A DNA stretch of 31,125 bases from CAXMST01 sp032122625 (lineage in GTDB: Bacteria; Actinomycetota; Thermoleophilia; Solirubrobacterales; 70-9): contig JAQBGG010000088.1 in NCBI GenBank assembly GCA_032122625.1, positions 1 through 31,125 of the forward strand. The letters are read 5' to 3'. Shown here one piece after another: positions 20,741 to 25,691 of this stretch. The notes under the pieces were generated by a model, which ran no database searches, was not told where the DNA came from, and saw only the letters and a program-made list of their open reading frames with translations. A program made the position numbers and the translations under genes. Numbering within the stretch: the first letter of the stretch is position 1; the number at the start of each line of letters is the position of its first letter.

Positions 20741-21925
20741 CTACCGGCGGGCCGCGACAAGCAGCTCGGTCGGCTTCGGAAGGCCCTTGAGCTCGACCGC
20801 TCCGATCGGCTCGAGCTCGAGGCTTTGGGAACCGCCAATCTCATCGGCCAAGCTGCTGGTGACCAGGACCTCCCCCGCGAGGGCCCGAGCAACGATCCGG
20901 TGAGCCAGGTTGACATCGAACCCGAAGTAATCACCGTCGCGATAGACGGCGCGACCGAAGTGGACTCCCGCGCGGGGCCGCGGGCGCTCCTTGAACAGGG
21001 TGAGGAAACCGACGGCCCACTCGGTCAGCATCGCGGGATCCGGCGAGACGACCATCACCTCGTCCCCGATCGTCTTCACGATCGTCGCCTCGGCCGGCAG
21101 CGTCGCCTCGACGGTCTCGAAGAAACGCTCGACCAGGTCGAGCGCCTCCTCGTCCCCCGCCTCTTCCGTATATCTAGTGAACCCGGTGAGATCGACGAAG
21201 CAGAACGCCATCGCGACCTGCCCCGCGGCCTCGCGATCGACGACGAGGCCCGAGTCCATGTGGCCGATCACGTCCTGCTCGATGAAGTGGCGCAGGTAGC
21301 GGTTGTGGACGTACTCCGTGATCGGCGCCATCGCTGGAAACAGGCGCTCGGCAAGGGCGTTCATCTCCTCGGCCATCTCGAGGGGCGGCAGACCGTCGTC
21401 GATCAGGGGCTCGTGCACATAGAGATGAAAGAGGCGTACCTCGGCCTCGGCGATCCGCCGCATCGACTGCGCGTAGACGCGGATCATCTGCAGCAGCGGC
21501 ACCAGCGGGAAGCCGGAGTCGAGCACCCCCTTGATGATCGACATCGCCTCGACGTCGTCGTCGGTGAGGCGGTCCGCGTTGGCGACCGGGACGCCGAGCA
21601 GGGTCATGATCCGCTCCACCAGATCCTCGTCCAAGTCAAGCTCCCTGGCAGCCTCGGCACGGCTACGTCCGTGCTCGGCCACCGGCAACAGATCCTCGAC
21701 GTAGCCGAAGGCGAGACGCCCGTCCCGGACCGCCGCACGGATCTCCCGCAGCGAGTAGCCGCGGTCCCGCATCCGGGCGACGACCCGGGCCTGTGCGGCC
21801 GCGGGCGCCGTCCAACGGCCCCGCTTGACGGGGACGATCCGCCCCGAGGCCCAGCGCTTCAAGGTCGATTCGGAGACCCCGGCGCGCCGTGACGCCTCAC
21901 GAAGCGAGATCCGCTCGTCAGCCAA
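20741..21925 (-). CDS. MerR-type HTH / Rv1264-like regulatory domain / class III adenylate cyclase fusion
   Basis: A 394-residue soluble protein with three modules. Residues ~5-45 (ISLREASRRAGVSESTLKRW) are a MerR/excisionase-type helix-turn-helix. Residues ~50-225 are a helical region resembling, from memory, the autoinhibitory, pH-responsive N-terminal domain of mycobacterial Rv1264. Residues ~238-394 are a class III cyclase with a full catalytic set: metal ligands Asp245 (FVDLTGFT) and Asp288 (KTIGDEV), purine-specifying Lys284 and Asp332, and transition-state Asn339 and Arg343 (VNLAHR). The Lys/Asp pair predicts ATP as substrate, so it should make cAMP. The start is TTG at 21925, overlapping the plsC-like stop by 8 nt; this places the HTH right at the N-terminus. 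It has no transmembrane segment. Confidence 0.88.
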   Translation of the reverse strand: MADERISLREASRRAGVSESTLKRWASGRIVPVKRGRWTAPAAAQARVVARMRDRGYSLREIRAAVRDGRLAFGYVEDLLPVAEHGRSRAEAARELDLDEDLVERIMTLLGVPVANADRLTDDDVEAMSIIKGVLDSGFPLVPLLQMIRVYAQSMRRIAEAEVRLFHLYVHEPLIDDGLPPLEMAEEMNALAERLFPAMAPITEYVHNRYLRHFIEQDVIGHMDSGLVVDREAAGQVAMAFCFVDLTGFTRYTEEAGDEEALDLVERFFETVEATLPAEATIVKTIGDEVMVVSPDPAMLTEWAVGFLTLFKERPRPRAGVHFGRAVYRDGDYFGFDVNLAHRIVARALAGEVLVTSSLADEIGGSQSLELEPIGAVELKGLPKPTELLVAARR

Positions 21926-22886
21926 ACGCCGGTCCCCGAGCGACCAGGTTCTCGTGCAGCTTGCCCTGGATCGTCTCCCGGACCCGCTCCGAGAGCTCGA
22001 AGACGACCCGGCGATCCTCGGCGGCCTCCGGCGGATAGGCGCTGATATCGATCGGCTCGCAGAACTCGATCCGCCAGCGCGAGGGGAGCGGGATCAGGCC
22101 GAGCGGGCCGAGCAGGGGAAAGGTCGGCGTGATCGGCACGAAGGGCGCTCCGATCGCCCGCGCCACGACCGCTGCATCGGCGATCATCGGGTAGATCTCT
22201 TCGGAGCCGACGACCGCGATCGGCACGATCGGCGAGCGCGTCCGCAGCGCGATCTCGACGAACCCGCCACGGCCGAAGCGCTGCAGTTGGTAACGCTCGC
22301 CGAACAGTTTGCCGGTGCCCTTTGCACCCTCCGGGAAAACCATCATCAGGTCGTCCCCCTCGAGGACCCTCGACGCGTTGTAGGGGCTCGCCGGGACGCC
22401 GCCGACCTTGCGCATGAAGGGCGCCAGGAAGGGCAGGCTGAAAGCCCAGTCGAGCACCATGAAGCGCGGCCAGCGGGGAAGCGGATGCTCCTTCATGATC
22501 GCGCCGGTGATCATCGCCGCGTCGAATGGGAAAAGGGCCCCGGCATGGTTGGCGACGAGCATCGCCCTGCCGTGGGCGGGCACGTTCGCGGCGCCGACGG
22601 CCCGCACCCGCCACCAACGGTCGTAGAGGAACTCGAAGAACGGGTAGGCCGCCTCCGCGAACTCCTCGTCGAAGCCCCAGTCGTCCTCGTGATATTCGCC
22701 CTGCAGCCGAGCCGCCATGCGGGTGAGCGACTGCCGCAATGATCGCGGCAGCGCCGAGGCCGCGCCCTCGGCGGCGGCGAGCGGGTCGAGCCCGGCCTCG
22801 ACGCCCTGACGAATCCCGTGCAGGAACTCGATCCCGGCGGCAGCCGTGGCGGAGCGGGAGCGGCCCTCGGTCGTCGGCCCGCTCAT
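21918..22886 (-). CDS. PlsC-like lysophospholipid/glycerophosphate acyltransferase
   Basis: A 322-residue acyltransferase, probably membrane-associated. Motif I is VANHAGALFPFDAAM (111-125): the His114 and Asp122 pair is spaced HX7D rather than the usual HX4D, as in some actinobacterial and DGAT-like relatives. The phosphate-binding motif is FPEGAKGTGK (184-193), and the later VPIAVVGSEEIYPMI is typical of motif IV. The first ~90 residues form an extra N-terminal helical region. It should transfer acyl chains to a glycerol- or lysophospholipid-type acceptor; the exact acceptor is unknown. Its ATG overlaps the SDR stop by 4 nt and its stop overlaps the cyclase start by 8 nt. I recall a similar SDR-acyltransferase pair in mycobacteria (Rv0501-Rv0502). 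Confidence 0.82.
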   Translation of the reverse strand: MSGPTTEGRSRSATAAAGIEFLHGIRQGVEAGLDPLAAAEGAASALPRSLRQSLTRMAARLQGEYHEDDWGFDEEFAEAAYPFFEFLYDRWWRVRAVGAANVPAHGRAMLVANHAGALFPFDAAMITGAIMKEHPLPRWPRFMVLDWAFSLPFLAPFMRKVGGVPASPYNASRVLEGDDLMMVFPEGAKGTGKLFGERYQLQRFGRGGFVEIALRTRSPIVPIAVVGSEEIYPMIADAAVVARAIGAPFVPITPTFPLLGPLGLIPLPSRWRIEFCEPIDISAYPPEAAEDRRVVFELSERVRETIQGKLHENLVARGPAFG

Positions 22887-23905
22887 CGGGGACCCTCCAC
22901 CAGGCGGGTGAGCGCTGAGACCAAATCGGGGACCGGAGTGAGCCGGCGGCCGGCACCGCGCTTGGCAAAGTCGCGAACGGCGGCGACGGAGTCGTAGCGG
23001 GGCTCGAAGCCGAGCTCCTCCCGCAGCCGGCGGTTGTCGACCCCCCGCCCGTAGCGGAGCAGGCGAACGGCATCGCCGTAGAGGTCTCCGATGCCGAGCC
23101 GGCGACCGAGGCGCGAGAGGGCCAGGCCGAACATCGGATGCGGGATCGGGAGCTCGGTGCGCCCGGCGATCCGCAACGCCCTGGTCAGCGAGATCGAGCC
23201 CGAGGGGGCGACGTTGACTGCTCCGCGCACAGGTCGCATCGTCGCCACCCGCAGGGCCTCGTTCGCATCGGCCTCATGGAGCATCTGCAGGTGTGGATCG
23301 AAGCCAAGCTGGGTCGGGACCACCGGCAGCGCGAGATATCGCGACAGCGGTGTTGGCAGATCGGGCCCGATCTCGGGCTGGTAGCGCAGCATGCAGCAAC
23401 TCAGCGCCGGGTGACGCCGGGCGAAGTTCTCGAAGTAGGCCTCCAGTTCACCGATGTCACGCTGAAAGCGGGTGCGGAGCGGGAAGCTACGTGCCATCTC
23501 CTCGCTGAAGAACGAGGGCCCGGCCGGCTCACACCCATAGATCGCGGAGGACCCGCGGACGACGACCCGTTCCACGGTCTCGGTCTTCTCGCAGGCGGCC
23601 AGCAGCTGCAGGGTCCCGATCAGGTTGATGTCATGCAGCGCCCGAGCGGGCTTGCCGGGTTCCGGGTACCAGAGGATGCCGCAGTGCACGACGGTGTCGA
23701 CGCCGGTCGAGGGCAGCAGGCGGCTCAGGACCGGGCTGCGGATATCGACCTCGATCATCTCGGTCCGCTCGAGGTCAGCCTCCGGGGCCCGCGTGTCGAG
23801 GCCGAAGATCTGCTCAACAGCCGGATCGCGGGCCAGGCGACGGGCTAGCTCGGTGCCCCAGTGCCCGGCGATCCCCGCGATTGCGATTCGGCGCCCATCA
23901 GGCAC
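22883..23905 (-). CDS. NAD(P)-binding SDR-like epimerase/dehydratase family protein
   Basis: A 340-residue extended-SDR protein. The Rossmann motif is IAIAGIAGHWGTELARRL (residues 7-24, GxxGxxG form). The NAD-ribose strand ends in IFGLDTR, DIRS precedes the adenine pocket, and RGSSAIYG (117-124) carries the conserved serines. Where the catalytic YxxxK would lie, the sequence is RTRFQRDIGELE, so Tyr and Lys appear replaced. It may bind nucleotide without classical oxidoreductase chemistry. I chose the GTG at 23905, which starts directly before the Rossmann strand and overlaps the upstream stop by 8 nt; the frame stays open to 24004 inside the upstream gene. GalE-like annotations for relatives should not be taken literally. 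Confidence 0.75.
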   Translation of the reverse strand: MPDGRRIAIAGIAGHWGTELARRLARDPAVEQIFGLDTRAPEADLERTEMIEVDIRSPVLSRLLPSTGVDTVVHCGILWYPEPGKPARALHDINLIGTLQLLAACEKTETVERVVVRGSSAIYGCEPAGPSFFSEEMARSFPLRTRFQRDIGELEAYFENFARRHPALSCCMLRYQPEIGPDLPTPLSRYLALPVVPTQLGFDPHLQMLHEADANEALRVATMRPVRGAVNVAPSGSISLTRALRIAGRTELPIPHPMFGLALSRLGRRLGIGDLYGDAVRLLRYGRGVDNRRLREELGFEPRYDSVAAVRDFAKRGAGRRLTPVPDLVSALTRLVEGPR

Positions 23906-24377
23906 CAGAATCGGCCTCGCGGGGGGAACTCTCACCCTCTGCTTTAGGGTTAGCCTCGTCCGCTGATACCCGTTCCCCACGAAAGATTTGCTCGAGATCG
24001 GCAAGCCGACGCTCGATCACGCTGATTCGCTCGCCGAGCCCGCCACTATCGTCGCGAACAGCGAGTCTCAGATCCGCGATCGCGTCGGCCAGCCGGTTTC
24101 CGGCCTCGTCCCCGCGTCTGGCCAGGTCCTCGCGGGCGGCGCCCGCCCGTCTGTTGACCCCCTCGCGGGCGGCCTCGCCGCGCCGCGCCAAGTCCTCGCG
24201 GGCCTCCTCGCCCCGGCGCGCCACCTCGTCGAGCAGATCGCGCGCGATCTGACGGGTCTCCGAGGCTGACCCCGCCGTCGCGGCAAGCGTTCGCTCAACC
24301 GCCGCGCGCAGCGAATCCTGGGCCCGGTCGCCGATCGCCGGCTCGCTGGGCTCGTCCGATTTGGGGTCGGCGACCAT
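23898..24377 (-). CDS. Hendecad-repeat amphipathic helical protein, unknown function
   Basis: A 159-residue, highly charged protein with no signal peptide or membrane segment. Residues 53-96 are four tandem 11-residue repeats of the form ARRGEEAREDL, followed by a more degenerate fifth unit and a separate leucine-heptad segment (RISVIERRLADLEQIF, 117-132). Eleven-residue periods make long amphipathic helices or right-handed coiled coils, as in phasins, alpha-synuclein and lipid-droplet proteins. It is the first gene of an operon with an SDR and a PlsC-like acyltransferase, which makes a lipid-surface role plausible but unproven. The ATG at 24377 is 6 nt after a TAAGCT box and has no ribosome site. 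I do not recognise a named family. Confidence 0.75.
   Translation of the reverse strand: MVADPKSDEPSEPAIGDRAQDSLRAAVERTLAATAGSASETRQIARDLLDEVARRGEEAREDLARRGEAAREGVNRRAGAAREDLARRGDEAGNRLADAIADLRLAVRDDSGGLGERISVIERRLADLEQIFRGERVSADEANPKAEGESSPREADSGA
24090..24221 (-). repeat. Four tandem 33-bp units encoding 11-residue repeats
   Basis: This stretch of the helical-protein gene encodes four hendecads (residues 53-63, 64-74, 75-85, 86-96), most with an Arg-Arg pair near the start and Ala-Arg-Glu-Asp-Leu or a close variant at the end. The DNA is similarly repetitive, which suggests growth by duplication of a 33-bp unit. Confidence 0.8.
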
Positions 24378-24446
24378 CGCAGGAGCTTAGCCTGCATCGA
24401 TGCAGGATTAGTCCGAGCCGGCAACCATCTATCTTGGCCACGGCCG
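24378..24446. promoter_or_regulatory. Divergent promoter region with a perfect 16-bp palindrome
   Basis: This 69-bp gap separates the helical-protein operon (minus) from the phosphorylase-like gene (plus). TAAGCT on the minus strand (24384-24389) is 6 nt from the ATG at 24377; TATCTT on the plus strand (24430-24435) is 11 nt from the ATG at 24447. The perfect palindrome CCTGCATCGATGCAGG at 24391-24406 directly abuts the minus-strand -10 on its upstream side and lies just outside the plus-strand -35 position. A dimeric regulator bound there would block or modulate both promoters. Confidence 0.55.
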
Positions 24447-25130
24447 ATGCCCCCTTACGTCAGATCGATGGGCCCGACGGCTGCGGCCGCGATTCTCTGT
24501 GGCGATCCGGGCCGGGCGCTGGGCATCGCCCAGGAGCTGCTGCTCGAACCGCGGATGAGCAACCACCATCGCGGCCTCTGGGGTTATTTCGGGGAGACGG
24601 CCGACGGCCACGAGCTGACGATCCAGGCAACCGGGATCGGCGGGCCGGGAGCCGCGATCGTCGTCTCCGAGCTCGCGCGACGGGGGATGCGTGCAGCGAT
24701 CCGCGTCGGGACCTGTCGCAGCACCGGGCCCTCCCCCGAAGTCGGCACGTCGGTGACGGCGAGGGGGGTGATCGGCCACGACGGGGCCAGCGCGGCAGTC
24801 AGCGGCGATCGGCGGGCGGCGGCGCAGCCGAACGCCACGCTCGAGGCTGCACTGGCGGAGCGGACCGGCATCGTCGCCGAGCTCCACAGCTTCGACCGAC
24901 TCGATCCGCCGGCCGGTTTGTTGCCCTCGGGCTCGCTACACGACCTGCAGAGCGCCGCGTTTCTTGCCGCCGCGGCCGAGACCCGGATTGCGGCGGCGGT
25001 TGCCGTGGTCGTCAGTCGCAACTCCGAGCGCCCGCTGGAGGATGAGCCGCTCGCCGCCGCCTCGCTGGCGCTCGCCGGGGCGGCTGCCGACGCGCTCGCC
25101 GGCCTCGGCAATGCCTCAAGCTCAGCTTGA
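24447..25130 (+). CDS. Nucleoside phosphorylase-like (PNP/UDP family) protein, divergent active site
   Basis: A 227-residue protein of the PNP/UDP phosphorylase fold. AILCGDPGRALGIAQ (15-29) matches the phosphate-binding GDP-R motif, ATGIGGPGAAIVVSEL (61-76) the central signature, and IRVGTCRS (85-92) the RxGTxG phosphate/ribose site with Arg in place of Gly. The ribose-binding Met-Glu-Ser motif is replaced by LQS in HDLQSAAFL, so the key Glu is Gln. It is about 25 residues shorter than E. coli Udp. It may have an altered substrate or be a non-catalytic binder. The start could also be the ATG at 24468, which begins MGPTAAAAILCGDPGR; 24447 fits the TATCTT promoter better. It converges on the phasin-like gene with a 20-bp gap. 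Confidence 0.7.
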   Translation: MPPYVRSMGPTAAAAILCGDPGRALGIAQELLLEPRMSNHHRGLWGYFGETADGHELTIQATGIGGPGAAIVVSELARRGMRAAIRVGTCRSTGPSPEVGTSVTARGVIGHDGASAAVSGDRRAAAQPNATLEAALAERTGIVAELHSFDRLDPPAGLLPSGSLHDLQSAAFLAAAAETRIAAAVAVVVSRNSERPLEDEPLAAASLALAGAAADALAGLGNASSSA

Positions 25131-25150
25131 GGTCTGGGCCTGACGACTCA

Positions 25151-25438
25151 TCAGTCCTGCTCGGCCGATCGATCCGCCGCCAGCGAATCCAGCTGGTCCT
25201 CGAGCTCCTCGACACGGTCGGAGAGCGAGCGGATTCTCCGCGTCAGCCGCTCGAGGTCGCCGGCGCTGGCGACGTCGAGTGCGGCCAGTGCCTTCTTCTG
25301 GGCCACGAGCGCCGTCTCGCCGGCGCCCAACGCGCGGCCCATCGCCTGACTGAAGAGAGGATTCTCGAGCAGGGACTGGGCCAGTTCGCCGAGCGCCTCC
25401 TCACCCTTGGCCCGGATCCCGGGTTCTGCATCGCTCAT
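25151..25438 (-). CDS. Small phasin-like coiled-coil protein
   Basis: A 95-residue protein with no signal or membrane segment. An N-terminal helix (GEEALGELAQSLLENPLFSQ) is followed by an Ala-rich linker and then a strong C-terminal coiled coil (GDLERLTRRIRSLSDRVEEL, residues 60-79, continuing to ~88). The pattern 'xDLERL-x-RRI-x-L-x-x-RVEEL' resembles the oligomerisation coil of PHA-granule phasins (PhaF/PhaI-like) as I remember it. The ATG at 25438 has a strong GAGGAGG ribosome site about 8 nt upstream. It lies next to the helical-protein/acyltransferase operon, and its tail coil resembles the tail of that helical protein, hinting at a related surface-binding role. Confidence 0.7.
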   Translation of the reverse strand: MSDAEPGIRAKGEEALGELAQSLLENPLFSQAMGRALGAGETALVAQKKALAALDVASAGDLERLTRRIRSLSDRVEELEDQLDSLAADRSAEQD

Positions 25439-25514
25439 TGCATTTTCCTCCTCGTCGACCGAACGCCATCCAGCAAGCTACCCGAAGGTCACGGGATAGG
25501 GGCGGGCGCGGGCG

Positions 25515-25520
25515 TAGAAT
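25515..25520 (+). promoter_or_regulatory. Candidate -10 box (TAGAAT) for the peptidoglycan hydrolase leader
   Basis: TAGAAT lies 171 nt before the hydrolase ATG in an otherwise very GC-rich stretch. It fits TAnnnT and would start transcription near 25527, just ahead of the structured leader. No clear -35 hexamer was found, so the sigma factor is open. Confidence 0.35.
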
Positions 25521-25526
25521 TGCTTA

Positions 25527-25691
25527 AGCTCTCTCTCGCCGGTGCCGACAAGGAGCACAGGTTGCGCTCATCGGCCCCAGATTGCATTCCGCCCGTCAGA
25601 TGGATAGGTTTCCCCTACACCGGAGAGTGCAACCCTGCCGGCAGACTAGAGTTAGCTGCGGGACGCCAATCTGACAGGGTATAGAGAGGGT
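25527..25691 (+). promoter_or_regulatory. Long structured 5' leader of the cell-wall hydrolase gene (riboswitch-like candidate)
   Basis: A leader of about 165 nt can form a 10-bp helix (25560-25569 with 25625-25634, one G-U). An alternative 10-bp helix (25533-25544 with 25618-25627, 2-nt bulge) shares bases 25625-25627, so the two exclude each other. A downstream stem-loop with a bulged A (25641-25659) and a CCCTG/CAGGG pairing (25633-25637 with 25675-25679) lie closer to the start codon. Two exclusive folds ahead of a peptidoglycan hydrolase gene recall c-di-AMP (ydaO) riboswitches, but the conserved ydaO core is not clearly present. I call it only a candidate regulatory RNA. The purine stretch GAGAGGG ends only 1 nt before the ATG, too close for a normal ribosome site. 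Confidence 0.4.

Noticed and set aside
25527..25691. Firm call as a ydaO (c-di-AMP) riboswitch
   Set aside because: Context fits, but the conserved GGGG-AAUC and CCGACAGCUAAC segments are not clearly present; kept only as an unassigned structured leader.
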